A stretch of 64,000 nucleotides of DNA from Streptomyces sp. NRRL WC-3605 (GCF_001509795.1 NZ_LLZN01000035.1:68466-132465); one strand, 5' to 3'; counted from the stretch's first letter, positions 17,062 through 25,828 are shown. The notes: a model not told the origin generated them from the sequence alone. Numbers and translations are program-made.

Positions 17062-18714
17062 ATGACGAACCACAGCGGAACGACCGGAACCCCCGACAAC
17101 GACGACACCGTGGGCGGCGAGCGGCAGCGCGCCCGGCGGGCCACCGACCTCGACCGCGTCCCTGCGGTGCGGGAGCGCCCTCTGCCCGAGCACCAGGTCA
17201 CCCTGCGCACCCCCGAGGAGCTGGCCGACGCCCTGCCGTATCTGCTGGGGTACCGCCCGGAGGACAGCATCGTGCTGGTCGCGCTGCACGACGCGGACGG
17301 CCGGGGCCGGTTCGGCGGCCGTGCCCGCCTCGGCATCCCCGCGAGCGCCGACGACTGGGACTCCGCCGCGGGGCAGCTGGCCCAGGGCCTCGTGACCGGC
17401 AGCGAGCGCAGGGGCGCCAAGCCGGAGCAGATGGTCGCCTTCCTCTGCCAGGAACCGGCGCCGGGCGGGACGGGACGGCAGGTCATGGAGCGGCTTCGCC
17501 CCCTGGCCCAGAAGACGCGCCTCGCCTGCGGCGGCCTGGACGTCCCCGTCGTCGAGGCGCTGTGCATCTCCGACGGCCGCTTCTGGTCCTACTGCTGCGA
17601 CCGTGAGGAGTGCTGCCCGCCCGAGGGCCGGCCCATGGGCCTCCCGGGCACCTCCGTCCTGGCGGCGGCCGCCGCCTACGCCGGGGTCCAGGTCCGCGGC
17701 TCCCTCCGTCAGCTGAGGGCGCGCCTCCAGCCCCTGGAGACCGGGGCGGCGCTGGAGCAGGAGGTCGCCCTCGACACCGTGGCCCTGGAGCTGGTCCCCA
17801 GGGTCCTCGACCAGGCCAGGCGGGCCGGCGTCGCGACCGAGACCCTGGAGCTGGCCGGGCGGATGCTGCGCCGGTTCGCCGAGGGCCCGGTCCTGCCCGA
17901 AGCGCTCGTCGCGGACCTCCGCGACGACGAACTGCTCACACACGAGGAGGCGGCGCGGCTCATTCTGGGCCTCCAGGACCGGGCGACCCGGGACCGCGTG
18001 GCCGAGTGGATGGAGGGCGGCGAAGCCGCTCCCGCGCTCCGGCTGTGGAGGGCGCTCGCGCGGCGCTGCGTGCGGCCGTACCACGAGCACGCGGCCGCGC
18101 CTCTGACGCTGGCCGGCTGGGTCGCGTGGTCGAGCGGCGACGACCTGGAGGCCCGGGAAGCCTTCGCCATGGCCCTCGCGGCCGACCCCGACTACCTCTT
18201 CGCCCGCCTCCTGCACCAGGCCTGCAACGAAGGGCTGGACCCGGAGTCCATCCGCCGCTGCCTCCGGGCGGAACGCACCGGGCGGAGCCGGAGGAGCGCG
18301 GAGGCGGCGGAGCCGTCGGGGGCGGCATCGGCCGAGGCGGCATCGGCGGAGGTGCCGGGGGAGCCGTCAGGGAAGGCGCCGGCGGAGCCGTCGGGGGAGA
18401 TGCCGGACGAGCCGGAGGCACCGGACGAGGAGGAGGCACCGGACGATTCGGAGACACCGGACGATTCGGAGGCGCGCCGCCTCGCGCGCTCCCGCCACCC
18501 CTCGGCCGCCCGCCGGGACGGCTCCCGCGCGACGAAGAGTCCCGGACGGGAGCGACGGGCCGGGGTCCCCCGCCCGCGTACGGCCGCCGGCACGCACCCC
18601 GGGTCCACTCGCCCGGGAACCACTTCGCCCGACGCCTCGAACGGGACGGCAGACCGGGCCCGGAAGAAGAAGCCGGTACGGGGGGAGCGCGGCCCGTCCG
18701 GACGGAGGGTGTGA
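17062..18714 (+). CDS. DUF4192-domain protein with low-complexity acidic tail
   Basis: A 550-aa protein with an N-terminal DUF4192 domain (about residues 40-400) containing the typical LPYLLGYRPEDSIVLVALHD motif. DUF4192 proteins are common in Actinobacteria and have no established function. A tetratricopeptide-like part near residues 350-390 (WVAWSSGDDLEAREAFAMAL, ADPDYLFARL) is visible. From about residue 410 the protein becomes a repetitive Glu/Pro/Ala tail and then a basic Arg/Ser/Thr tail ending in KKKPVRGERGPSGRRV; this looks disordered and repeat-derived. It lies 100 bp after recQ. A TTATCCACA motif in the promoter is probably coincidental. Confidence 0.85.
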   Translation: MTNHSGTTGTPDNDDTVGGERQRARRATDLDRVPAVRERPLPEHQVTLRTPEELADALPYLLGYRPEDSIVLVALHDADGRGRFGGRARLGIPASADDWDSAAGQLAQGLVTGSERRGAKPEQMVAFLCQEPAPGGTGRQVMERLRPLAQKTRLACGGLDVPVVEALCISDGRFWSYCCDREECCPPEGRPMGLPGTSVLAAAAAYAGVQVRGSLRQLRARLQPLETGAALEQEVALDTVALELVPRVLDQARRAGVATETLELAGRMLRRFAEGPVLPEALVADLRDDELLTHEEAARLILGLQDRATRDRVAEWMEGGEAAPALRLWRALARRCVRPYHEHAAAPLTLAGWVAWSSGDDLEAREAFAMALAADPDYLFARLLHQACNEGLDPESIRRCLRAERTGRSRRSAEAAEPSGAASAEAASAEVPGEPSGKAPAEPSGEMPDEPEAPDEEEAPDDSETPDDSEARRLARSRHPSAARRDGSRATKSPGRERRAGVPRPRTAAGTHPGSTRPGTTSPDASNGTADRARKKKPVRGERGPSGRRV

Positions 18715-18816
18715 CGGGGGCGGGGGTACGGGCGCGTGAGGAGGCGTGTGCGAAACCCGGTGTGACACCGGTCCGCGGCCGGATTGCGATCACCTCGCCC
18801 ATAGAAGGGAGTGTTT

Positions 18817-18839
18817 ATCGTCAGGCAGACGACTATGAT
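18817..18839 (+). promoter_or_regulatory. Promoter and candidate autoregulatory operator of the Nudix regulator
   Basis: An inverted repeat, ATCGTC-AGGCA-GACGAC (18817-18833), lies directly before a -10-like TATGAT (18834-18839), which in turn lies 6 nt before the ATG. Binding there would block RNA polymerase, so autoregulation by the NrtR-type product is likely. Confidence 0.6.
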
Positions 18840-18845
18840 CGCCGC

Positions 18846-19604
18846 ATGCCCTACGACCCGTCAGCCTTTCCGCCCTTCGCCGTCACCGTGGACCTGGTCG
18901 TGCTGACCGTGCGCCGTCACGCCTTGTGCGCACTGGCGGTCCGCAGGGGGGAGCCCCCGTTCCAGGGGCGCTGGGCGCTTCCCGGCGGGTTCGTGCGGGC
19001 CGACGAGGACTTGGCCCAGGCAGCGGCACGCGAGTTGGCCGAGGAGACCGGTCTCCAGGCCCACGATCCGGGCGCCCCGGCCCAGGACTACGGGGCCCAC
19101 CTGGAACAGCTCGCGACCTACGGCGACCCCGATCGGGACCCCCGGATGCGGGTCGTCAGCGTGGCCCACCTGGCGCTCGCCCCCGACCTGCCCGCCCCCA
19201 CGGCGGGCGGCGACGCGAGCAACGCGCGATGGGCCCCCGTCGACGAACTGCTGCAGCAGGGCGGCTACGGCCGGGACGGCGAGCCCGTCGCGCCGCTCGC
19301 CTTCGACCACGCGCGGATCCTCTCCGACGGAGTGGAACGAGCCCGGTCCAAGATCGAGTACTCGTCGCTGGCCACGGCGTTCTGCCCCGCCGAATTCACC
19401 GTGGGCGAGCTGCGCCGTGTGTACGAGGCGGTGTGGGGAGTGGCGCTCGACCCGCGCAACTTCCATCGCAAGGTGACGGGAACACCCGGGTTCCTGGTCC
19501 CGACCGGCGGCACCACCACGCGCCAAGGCGGGCGCCCCGCGCAGCTGTTCCGCGCCGGCGGGGCGACGCTGCTCAATCCCCCGATGCTGCGCCCCGAGGT
19601 CTGA
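18846..19604 (+). CDS. NrtR-type Nudix-domain transcriptional regulator
   Basis: A 252-aa protein with an N-terminal Nudix domain and a C-terminal winged helix, the layout of NrtR regulators that sense ADP-ribose or related metabolites. The Nudix box is complete: a Gly followed at the right spacing by Glu and then RELAEETGL, so hydrolase activity may survive. The C-terminal part (LRRVYEAVWGVALDPRNFHR ... TGTPGFLVPTG) is the family's winged helix. The ATG at 18846 lies 6 nt after a TATGAT -10 element: leaderless. No NAD-synthesis gene is adjacent, so its target may be only itself and remote genes. The frame is open far upstream, but that part overlaps the DUF4192 gene. Confidence 0.87.
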   Translation: MPYDPSAFPPFAVTVDLVVLTVRRHALCALAVRRGEPPFQGRWALPGGFVRADEDLAQAAARELAEETGLQAHDPGAPAQDYGAHLEQLATYGDPDRDPRMRVVSVAHLALAPDLPAPTAGGDASNARWAPVDELLQQGGYGRDGEPVAPLAFDHARILSDGVERARSKIEYSSLATAFCPAEFTVGELRRVYEAVWGVALDPRNFHRKVTGTPGFLVPTGGTTTRQGGRPAQLFRAGGATLLNPPMLRPEV

Positions 19605-19755
19605 CGCGGGCGTCCGCACGGCGGGCACCACGGCGTTCCGGCGCGGACGTACTGGAGGGCGGGGAGCCGGGTCCGGCCCGGTCGTGTGGAAGGGGTCCCG
19701 GCAGCGGGCCTTGCCCTACCCGAAAAAACGGACATAGCGCGCTATCTTGCTGCGG

Positions 19756-21804
19756 GTGATCCAGGCCATCGGATTGACCAGCGACCCTCGCAAGGACCTT
19801 CCCCCCGCCGTCGACGACGTCTCGTTCGAGGCGAGTGCGGGACGTGTCACCGCGTTGCTCGGAGGCCCGGGCTCGGGCAAGACCACGGTCCTCAGACTCA
19901 TGCTCGAACTCCAACGGGGCCGTGGCGTCACGTACTTCAGGGGCCGCCCCCTGCACCGCATCGCCCACCCCTCGCGCGAGGTGGGCGTGGTCCTCGGGGA
20001 CGTGCCGGGACATCCGTCCCGCACGGTCCGCGGTCATCTGCGGATGCTCTGCGCGGCGGCAGGCGTCCCCGCCCGGCGCGCCGACGAGGTGCTGGAGGTG
20101 GTCGGCCTCGTCAGCCTCCGCGACGAACGGCTCTCCACACTCTCGCGCGGCATGGACCGCCGTCTGGGGCTGGCCTGCGCCCTGCTGACCGATCCGCACA
20201 CCCTCGTGCTCGACAACCCCGCGGGCGGTCTCTCGACGCGTGAGAAGCGCTGGCTGCACGGCATGCTGCGCGCGCACGTAGCCCAGGGCGGCACCGTCCT
20301 GCTCACCACCGCGGACCCCAAGGAGGCCGCCCGCACCGCCGACCGGGTCGTCACCCTGGAGCGGGGCCGCGTCGTCGCCGACCAGGAGGCCGCCGACTTC
20401 GCCCGCACCCGGCTGCGCCCCCGGGTCGCCGTCCGCACCCCCCACGCCCCCCGCCTCGCCACCCTGCTCACCAAGGAGGCCCGCACCTCGCACCGCTCGG
20501 TCGAGGTCGTGCGCGAGAGCGGCAACCGGCTGTCCGTGTACGGCAGTACGTGCGCCGACGTGGGGGAGACGGCGTTCCGGCACGGCATCCCGGTGCACCA
20601 ACTCGCCGACGAGATCGGTGACATGGGACCGGCCGCCGTGGCCGACCGATCGGCGGCCGACCGGTCCGCGGGCGAGGCGGCGCGGGCCGATGTGGCACCG
20701 CAGCGCAAGGCGGCCGCCACACGCTCCGCCGGATCCCGCGGCCAGACGGCGACCCGTGCCCGCGGCGGCGGCCCGACCGGCGCCGAGTCCTCCTCCGCCG
20801 GGGCGCCGGCGACCGCGTCCCAACCGGCGCGCAAGCGCCGTGAGCGGGCCGCAGCGGCACAGGAGGCCGCCGCCCGCACCCCGCAGGCGCGATCGGGCAA
20901 CGAACAGAGGACCGAACCCGAGGCCGAGGTGGCCGAGCGCGGCGCCCCCAGGCAGCGAGCCGCCGAGGCGCGCTCCGCCGGTCCTGGCCCCGACGCGCTT
21001 CCCGAGCTCCCGCCCCCCATCTCCGTCCGCCCCGCCCCGAGCCCCCTCCGCCCCCTGCGCTACGAGCTGCGGCGCGCCGCCGGGGTCGGCACCGGGTTCG
21101 TCACCTGCGGGGTCGTGCTCCTGGTCTCCGCCGTCACCGCCGTCGTACTTGCGCGGATCGGTCACACCCCCCGGCCCCGGCTGATGGCCGGGTGGCCCCA
21201 GCAGCTGCCGCTTCCGCCCGCGGCGCTCGGGGCCGGGCTGCTCGGCGCGCTCGCCTTCGGCGACGAGTTCCGCCATCCCGCGCTCGCCACCGACCGCGGC
21301 ACCGTCCCGCGCCGGCTGGGGCTGCTGGCCGCGAAGCTCTTCGTCACCACCGCCACCGCCCTGCTGCTCGCGGTGCTCACCCTGGGCTGCGACATCGAGA
21401 TGCTCTATCTCGTCTACGGCCGGGAGCTCGCGGAGGTGCCCTCGGACTGGCTTTCGCTGAGCGCCAGTTGGTTCGGGCTCGTCGTGGGGTGCGCGTGGGC
21501 CGGGGTCCTCGCGGCCGGGCTGTTCCGGTCCACCACGGCGGGGCTCGCGGCGGTGGTCGCCGTGCCGGTGGCCGTCGTACCCGTCGTACAGAAGGTCGTG
21601 GAGGGACCGTCCGTGCGGACCGCGGCCGGGTTTCCGCTGCGGATGCGGGAGCTGCTGCTCAACCAGTGGCCGTTCGGCGGGGAGCGGTACGTGGAGGCCG
21701 CGGCGCGCCTGGTCGCCCAACCCGTGGGTGGTGCGCTGACGTTGTCCCTCGCCGCTCTGCTCGGCGCTTTTCTCTTCACGACCCTACGCGGCAAGGTCCG
21801 ATGA
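19756..21804 (+). CDS. Fused ABC transporter: ATPase domain, disordered linker, membrane domain
   Basis: A 682-aa single-chain ABC-type transporter. Residues about 10-215 form the ATPase (Walker A GGPGSGKTT, signature LSRGMDRRLGLA, Walker B LVLDNP). Residues about 300-430 are a highly biased Ala/Arg/Pro/Ser linker. The rest has about six membrane segments (VVLLVSAVTAVVLARIG, LGLLAAKLFVTTATALLLAV and others), like an ABC-2 permease. The catalytic glutamate expected after Walker B is Asn (LDNP, not LDEP). The start is uncertain: GTG 19756 follows a CTATCT -10-like element, TTG 19747 is also possible. It lies immediately upstream of whiH. The substrate is unknown. Confidence 0.8.
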   Translation: MIQAIGLTSDPRKDLPPAVDDVSFEASAGRVTALLGGPGSGKTTVLRLMLELQRGRGVTYFRGRPLHRIAHPSREVGVVLGDVPGHPSRTVRGHLRMLCAAAGVPARRADEVLEVVGLVSLRDERLSTLSRGMDRRLGLACALLTDPHTLVLDNPAGGLSTREKRWLHGMLRAHVAQGGTVLLTTADPKEAARTADRVVTLERGRVVADQEAADFARTRLRPRVAVRTPHAPRLATLLTKEARTSHRSVEVVRESGNRLSVYGSTCADVGETAFRHGIPVHQLADEIGDMGPAAVADRSAADRSAGEAARADVAPQRKAAATRSAGSRGQTATRARGGGPTGAESSSAGAPATASQPARKRRERAAAAQEAAARTPQARSGNEQRTEPEAEVAERGAPRQRAAEARSAGPGPDALPELPPPISVRPAPSPLRPLRYELRRAAGVGTGFVTCGVVLLVSAVTAVVLARIGHTPRPRLMAGWPQQLPLPPAALGAGLLGALAFGDEFRHPALATDRGTVPRRLGLLAAKLFVTTATALLLAVLTLGCDIEMLYLVYGRELAEVPSDWLSLSASWFGLVVGCAWAGVLAAGLFRSTTAGLAAVVAVPVAVVPVVQKVVEGPSVRTAAGFPLRMRELLLNQWPFGGERYVEAAARLVAQPVGGALTLSLAALLGAFLFTTLRGKVR

Positions 21805-21868
21805 CGACTCTTCCCGCCCTTTTCTGAAGGGCGTTGAGCGCAACTCCCCAGGGATAGCTCATTTCTTT

Positions 21869-21906
21869 CCGATAAGGCGTCAATTGCGACGGGGTGAGCG
21901 ATCACC
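21869..21906 (+). promoter_or_regulatory. Candidate sigma-WhiG -10 element and palindrome upstream of whiH
   Basis: TTCCGATAAG (CCGATAA at 21869-21875) resembles the sigma-WhiG -10 consensus GCCGATAA; a convincing TAAA -35 is not obvious. A palindrome GGTGA-GCGA-TCACC (21893-21906) follows about 17 bp downstream, close to the expected transcription start, and could be an autoregulatory GntR-type operator. Confidence 0.5.
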
Positions 21907-21967
21907 CTTTCGTGTGCTTTTCACCAAAGACCTCAAGGGAGTTGGAAACGACGCCGAAAAAGGATGC

Positions 21968-22855
21968 GTGAGTACCCTTGCGCACACCATGATGACCGCC
22001 GCCCGCGCCGCCGACTCCGGACTCGTCGGCCCGGGCGAACTCGACCGCTACCCGTACGCCGAGGCATCCGTCGCCGACCGCGTCGGAGCCTCCCCCTGGG
22101 AGAGCGCGGATCCCGAACTCGGCCGCGTCGGCCGCCGTGCGGCGGGCAGCCGCGGACGCGGGCTGCACGGCCAACTCGTTCAACAGCTCGGACAGATGAT
22201 CGTCTCCGGAGACCTGGGCGCCGACCGTCCGCTCGTGCCCGAGGAGATCGGCCAGCGCTTCGAGGTCTCCCGGACCGTCGTGCGGGAGTCGCTCCGCGTC
22301 CTGGAGGCGAAGGGCCTGGTCAGCGCCCGTCCGAACGTCGGCACGCGGGTGCGCCCCGTCAGTGACTGGAACCTCCTCGACCCGGACATCATCGAGTGGC
22401 GGGCCTTCGGGCCGCAGCGCGACGACCAGCGCCGGGAGCTGAGCGAGCTGCGCTGGACGATCGAGCCGCTCGCCGCCCGTCTTGCCGCCGGGCACGGGCG
22501 CGACGACGTCCAGCAGCGCCTCGCCGACATGGTCGAGATCATGGGGCACGCGATGGGCCAGGGCGACGTCCTGACCTTCTCCCGCGCCGACTCCGAGTTC
22601 CACTCGCTGCTCATCCAGATGGCGGGCAACCGCATGCTCGAGCACCTCTCCGGCATCGTCTCGGCCGCTCTCCAGGTCTCCGGCGGCCCGGTGACCGGCT
22701 GTGACCGGCCGAACGAGGCGTCGCTCGCCCAGCACGGCAGGATCGCCGACGCCCTCGCGGCCGGCGACGGCGCGGCCGCCGAGGCGGCCATGCGCCAGCT
22801 GCTCACCGTCCACCCCGAGGTGGAGCGCGTGGTGCCCGCACCCCGCGAGCACTGA
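21968..22855 (+). CDS. whiH: WhiH, GntR-family sporulation regulator
   Basis: Developmental regulator needed for septation of aerial hyphae in Streptomyces. The 295-aa product has a GntR winged helix at about residues 55-125 (VPEEIGQRFEVSRTVVRESL) and an all-helical FCD/FadR-type ligand domain after it. The start VSTLAHTMMTAARAAD and the 295-residue length match S. coelicolor WhiH as I recall it, and the GTG has AGGA just upstream. The next gene is hrdB, as in S. coelicolor, which secures the identification. A perfect 19-bp hairpin follows the stop. Candidate sigma-WhiG promoter and operator sequences lie upstream. The effector metabolite is unknown. Confidence 0.93.
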   Translation: MSTLAHTMMTAARAADSGLVGPGELDRYPYAEASVADRVGASPWESADPELGRVGRRAAGSRGRGLHGQLVQQLGQMIVSGDLGADRPLVPEEIGQRFEVSRTVVRESLRVLEAKGLVSARPNVGTRVRPVSDWNLLDPDIIEWRAFGPQRDDQRRELSELRWTIEPLAARLAAGHGRDDVQQRLADMVEIMGHAMGQGDVLTFSRADSEFHSLLIQMAGNRMLEHLSGIVSAALQVSGGPVTGCDRPNEASLAQHGRIADALAAGDGAAAEAAMRQLLTVHPEVERVVPAPREH

Positions 22856-22927
22856 CTCCACCCCCCGGGTGCCGCGCCCGGGCGATGCCTCCCCCTCCTG
22901 GGCATCCCCCGTCCGCGCACCCTTCCC

Positions 22928-22970
22928 CGTCGGACCCGCAGGATCCACGACGGATCCTGCGGGTCCGACG
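22928..22970. terminator. Terminator after whiH
   Basis: Perfect 19-bp arms (CGTCGGACCCGCAGGATCC at 22928-22946, complement at 22952-22970) around a 5-nt loop, 73 bp after the whiH stop. Confidence 0.9.
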
Positions 22971-23283
22971 GCGCGAAAGGGGGACTCGACAGTCATGACG
23001 TGTCGGATCGGGCCCCAGGCTGACCTCTTATGTCGCTCTATGTCTGTTTTTGGTCGGTTACGGGATGTGACTCGGGCCACGCAGAATGGGCGTAACGCTC
23101 GGGGAAACAGCGCGATGACCTAAGAGGTGACAGCCGAGGAAGGGAATACGGACGCCGTTCGAGGCGCTGTGTATCTTCCCGGCCCCCGCCCGCACCGTCG
23201 GTCCAATCCCCAGGCCGGTGGTCGGCTCCTGTCCGCACCGGACGGGGCCGGAAGCCGCTTTCCAACGTTCCGAGAGGTTGTTC
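22971..23283. other. hrdB promoter and 5' untranslated region
   Basis: 313 bp without a credible gene. It should contain the hrdB promoter. I could not point to a clear -35/-10 pair by eye, which fits dependence on an alternative sigma factor such as ShbA, known for hrdB in other streptomycetes. Confidence 0.5.
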
Positions 23284-24819
23284 GTGTCGGCCAGCACATC
23301 CCGTACGCTCCCGCCGGAGATCGCCGAGTCCGTCTCTGTCATGGCTCTCATCGAGCGGGGAAAGGCTGAGGGGCAGATCGCCGGCGACGATGTGCGTCGG
23401 GCCTTCGAAGCTGACCAGATTCCGGCCACTCAGTGGAAGAACGTACTGCGCAGCCTCAACCAGATCCTCGAGGAAGAGGGTGTGACGCTGATGGTCAGTG
23501 CCGCGGAGCCCAAGCGCACCCGAAAGAGCGTCGCAGCGAAGAGTCCGGCCAAGCGCACCGCCACCAAGACGGTCGCGGCGAAGACGGTGACCGCCAAGAA
23601 GGCCACCGCCACCGCCACGCCCGCGGCGCCCTCCGCGGAACCCGCCGTCGAGGAGGAGGCCCCGGCGAAGAAGGCGGCCGCAAAGAAGACGACGGCCAAG
23701 AAGGCCGCGGCGAAGAAGACGACCGCCGCCACCAAGAAGACGGCGGCCAAGAAGACCTCCGGCAAGAAGGACGACGCCGAGCTCGCCGAGGACGAGGTCA
23801 TCGAGGAGGCGAAGCCCGGCGAGGAGCCCGAGGGCACCGAGAACGCCGGTTTCGTGCTCTCCGACGAGGACGAGGACGACGCGCCCGCGCAGCAGGTCGC
23901 CGCGGCCGGCGCCACCGCCGACCCCGTCAAGGACTACCTGAAGCAGATCGGCAAGGTCCCCCTGCTCAACGCCGAGCAGGAGGTCGAACTCGCCAAGCGC
24001 ATCGAGGCGGGCCTGTTCGCCGAGGACAAGCTGGCCAACGCCGACAAGCTGGCCCCCAAGCTCAAGCGCGAGCTGGAGATCATCGCCGAGGACGGCCGCC
24101 GCGCCAAGAACCACCTTCTGGAGGCCAACCTCCGTCTGGTGGTCTCCCTGGCCAAGCGCTACACCGGCCGCGGCATGCTCTTCCTGGACCTGATCCAGGA
24201 AGGCAACCTCGGTCTGATCCGCGCGGTCGAGAAGTTCGACTACACCAAGGGCTACAAGTTCTCCACCTACGCCACCTGGTGGATCCGTCAGGCGATCACC
24301 CGCGCCATGGCCGACCAGGCCCGCACCATCCGTATCCCGGTGCACATGGTCGAGGTCATCAACAAGCTCGCGCGCGTGCAGCGCCAGATGCTCCAGGACC
24401 TGGGCCGCGAGCCCACCCCGGAGGAGCTGGCCAAGGAGCTCGACATGACCCCGGAGAAGGTCATCGAGGTCCAGAAGTACGGCCGCGAGCCCATCTCGCT
24501 GCACACCCCGCTGGGCGAGGACGGCGACAGCGAGTTCGGTGACCTCATCGAGGACTCCGAGGCCGTCGTCCCGGCCGACGCGGTCAGCTTCACGCTCCTG
24601 CAGGAGCAGCTGCACTCCGTGCTCGACACCCTGTCCGAGCGTGAGGCCGGCGTCGTCTCCATGCGCTTCGGTCTCACCGACGGGCAGCCGAAGACCCTCG
24701 ACGAGATCGGCAAGGTCTACGGCGTGACGCGTGAGCGCATCCGCCAGATCGAGTCGAAGACGATGTCGAAGCTGCGGCACCCGTCGCGCTCGCAGGTCCT
24801 GCGCGACTACCTCGACTAG
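23284..24819 (+). CDS. hrdB: Principal sigma factor HrdB
   Basis: Essential vegetative sigma-70 factor that directs RNA polymerase to housekeeping promoters. The 511-aa product has the usual actinobacterial N-terminal extension rich in AAKK/TAKK repeats (residues about 75-165) and an acidic segment, then regions 1.2 ([20 protein letters not shown]), 2 ([20 protein letters not shown]), 3 and 4 ([20 protein letters not shown]). GTG at 23284 gives the [19 protein letters not shown] start known from S. coelicolor, after GAGAGG. The last codons and the TAG stop lie in the attachment core of an integrated element: the 19-bp core at 24799-24817 is repeated at 35096-35114, where it is followed by TGA and the original terminator. 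The protein sequence is unchanged by the insertion. Confidence 0.98.
   Translation: MSASTSRTLPPEIAESVSVMALIERGKAEGQIAGDDVRRAFEADQIPATQWKNVLRSLNQILEEEGVTLMVSAAEPKRTRKSVAAKSPAKRTATKTVAAKTVTAKKATATATPAAPSAEPAVEEEAPAKKAAAKKTTAKKAAAKKTTAATKKTAAKKTSGKKDDAELAEDEVIEEAKPGEEPEGTENAGFVLSDEDEDDAPAQQVAAAGATADPVKDYLKQIGKVPLLNAEQEVELAKRIEAGLFAEDKLANADKLAPKLKRELEIIAEDGRRAKNHLLEANLRLVVSLAKRYTGRGMLFLDLIQEGNLGLIRAVEKFDYTKGYKFSTYATWWIRQAITRAMADQARTIRIPVHMVEVINKLARVQRQMLQDLGREPTPEELAKELDMTPEKVIEVQKYGREPISLHTPLGEDGDSEFGDLIEDSEAVVPADAVSFTLLQEQLHSVLDTLSEREAGVVSMRFGLTDGQPKTLDEIGKVYGVTRERIRQIESKTMSKLRHPSRSQVLRDYLD
24799..24817 (+). other. attL core of the integrated element (3' end of hrdB)
   Basis: CTGCGCGACTACCTCGACT occurs here within the last codons of hrdB and again at 35096-35114. 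Flanks differ at once on both sides, as expected for a site-specific recombination core. It encodes LRDYLD, so insertion leaves HrdB intact. Confidence 0.9.
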
Positions 24820-24834
24820 TCGACAGCACTGATC

Positions 24835-24874
24835 AAGGCCCTGGCCTGCGCTTCTCGCGTAGGTCGGGGCCTTT
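24835..24874 (+). terminator. Element-borne replacement terminator for hrdB
   Basis: AGGCCCTGGCCT and AGGTCGGGGCCTTT form an imperfect stem with a 13-14 nt loop, ending in TTTG. It stands 16 bp after the new hrdB stop codon and before the integrase gene, replacing the original terminator now displaced to 35130-35173. Confidence 0.65.
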
Positions 24875-24880
24875 GTCGTC

Positions 24881-24893
24881 GGGCACAGCGCTC
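24881..24893 (+). repeat. Candidate integrase arm-type site, left copy
   Basis: GGGCACAGCGCTC lies 63 bp inside the left core and recurs exactly at 35034-35046, 49 bp inside the right core. Direct repeats at this distance from both cores fit arm-type binding sites of a tyrosine integrase. Confidence 0.5.
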
Positions 24894-24934
24894 CCGGTCA
24901 AGGTATCGACACACGGAACGTAAGGTCTGGCGGC

Positions 24935-25828
24935 ATGAACATCACGGACATAGCGGCATATCTCGATTCATGGTTGCTGCACCTGTCTGCCGAACGGAAG
25001 AGCGCCCAGACGCTCAAGACGTACGGCGACGGGGTGCGCGCATTCATCCGGTGGGCTGAGGGCGAGGAGCGGGTCCCGTCGCTCGACCGGCCGACTGTGA
25101 ACGCGTTCGTGGCGGCGCTGCTTGACGCCGGTGCGTCAGCGTCCACAGCCCGTAGCCGACAACTCGCGGTACGTCGCTTCTCGGTGTGGCTAGCCGAGGA
25201 GGGTGAGATCGCGGCCGACGCCCTGTCGACGCTCAAGCCGCCGAAGCTGGATCACAAGGTCATCCCCGAGCTGGACGACGCCCAGCTTCGGGCTCTGGTC
25301 AAGGTCTGCTCGGGCAACGACTTCCGGGCACGTCGTGATGAAGCGATCATCCGCCTCATGGCGGAAACGGGTCTGCGGGCGGGTGAGGTCGTCGGCATGA
25401 CGACCGCCGACGTGGACCTGAAGGCCGGTGTGGCGATCGTCCAGCGGGGCAAGGGTGGCAGGGGTCGGCCGGTGCCGTTCGGGCCGCAGACGGGCCGTGC
25501 GATCGACCGATACCTCCGGGCTCGCCGAGGCCATCGCATGGCCGAGCTGGACGCCCTGTGGCTCGGAGACCGCCAGCGAGGATTCAGCTACCAGGCGCTC
25601 TACAGCGCGCTCAGGGGCCGCGCGGAGGCGGCCGGTATCGAAGGGTTCCACCCGCACGTTCTGCGGCACACGGCGGCCGGTAGGTGGCTCGCTGCGGGCG
25701 GTTCCGAGGGTGGCCTGATGGCCGTGGCGGGGTGGAGCCGCCGGGACATGATCGACCGGTACACCAGGGCGACCAGCCAGCGCAGAGCCGCCGACGAAGC
25801 GAGAAGGCTGTCCCTCGGCGACTGGTGA
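24935..25828 (+). CDS. int: Tyrosine recombinase/integrase of the element
   Basis: A 297-aa XerC/D-like site-specific recombinase that should integrate and excise the element at the hrdB 3' end. The N-terminal core-binding SAM-like domain covers about residues 1-90. The catalytic domain shows Arg148 (TGLRAGEV), Lys173 (RGKGGRGR), His241-x-x-Arg244 (HVLRHTAAG), Trp267 in place of the second His, and nucleophile Tyr276 (DRYTRA): a full catalytic set. It is encoded immediately inside attL, in the hrdB direction, with a weak ribosome-binding site. A short integrase without an obvious arm-binding domain is more XerC-like than lambda-like, though a direct repeat near both ends may be arm sites. Confidence 0.95.
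   Translation: MNITDIAAYLDSWLLHLSAERKSAQTLKTYGDGVRAFIRWAEGEERVPSLDRPTVNAFVAALLDAGASASTARSRQLAVRRFSVWLAEEGEIAADALSTLKPPKLDHKVIPELDDAQLRALVKVCSGNDFRARRDEAIIRLMAETGLRAGEVVGMTTADVDLKAGVAIVQRGKGGRGRPVPFGPQTGRAIDRYLRARRGHRMAELDALWLGDRQRGFSYQALYSALRGRAEAAGIEGFHPHVLRHTAAGRWLAAGGSEGGLMAVAGWSRRDMIDRYTRATSQRRAADEARRLSLGDW

Noticed and set aside
17610..18845. A long plus-strand frame joined upstream to the Nudix regulator
   Set aside because: It overlaps the DUF4192 gene in another frame; the upstream part is Gly/Pro/Arg-rich without family resemblance, and the promoter lies at 18817-18839.
23139..23175. A sigma-R-type promoter (GGAAT...GTT) before hrdB
   Set aside because: GGGAAT is present but no GTT lies at the required 18-19 bp spacing.
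23490..23790. Repeat-rich Lys/Ala segment in hrdB as possible recent insertion
   Set aside because: The AAKK-rich N-terminal region is a normal feature of actinobacterial HrdB, and the length equals that of S. coelicolor.
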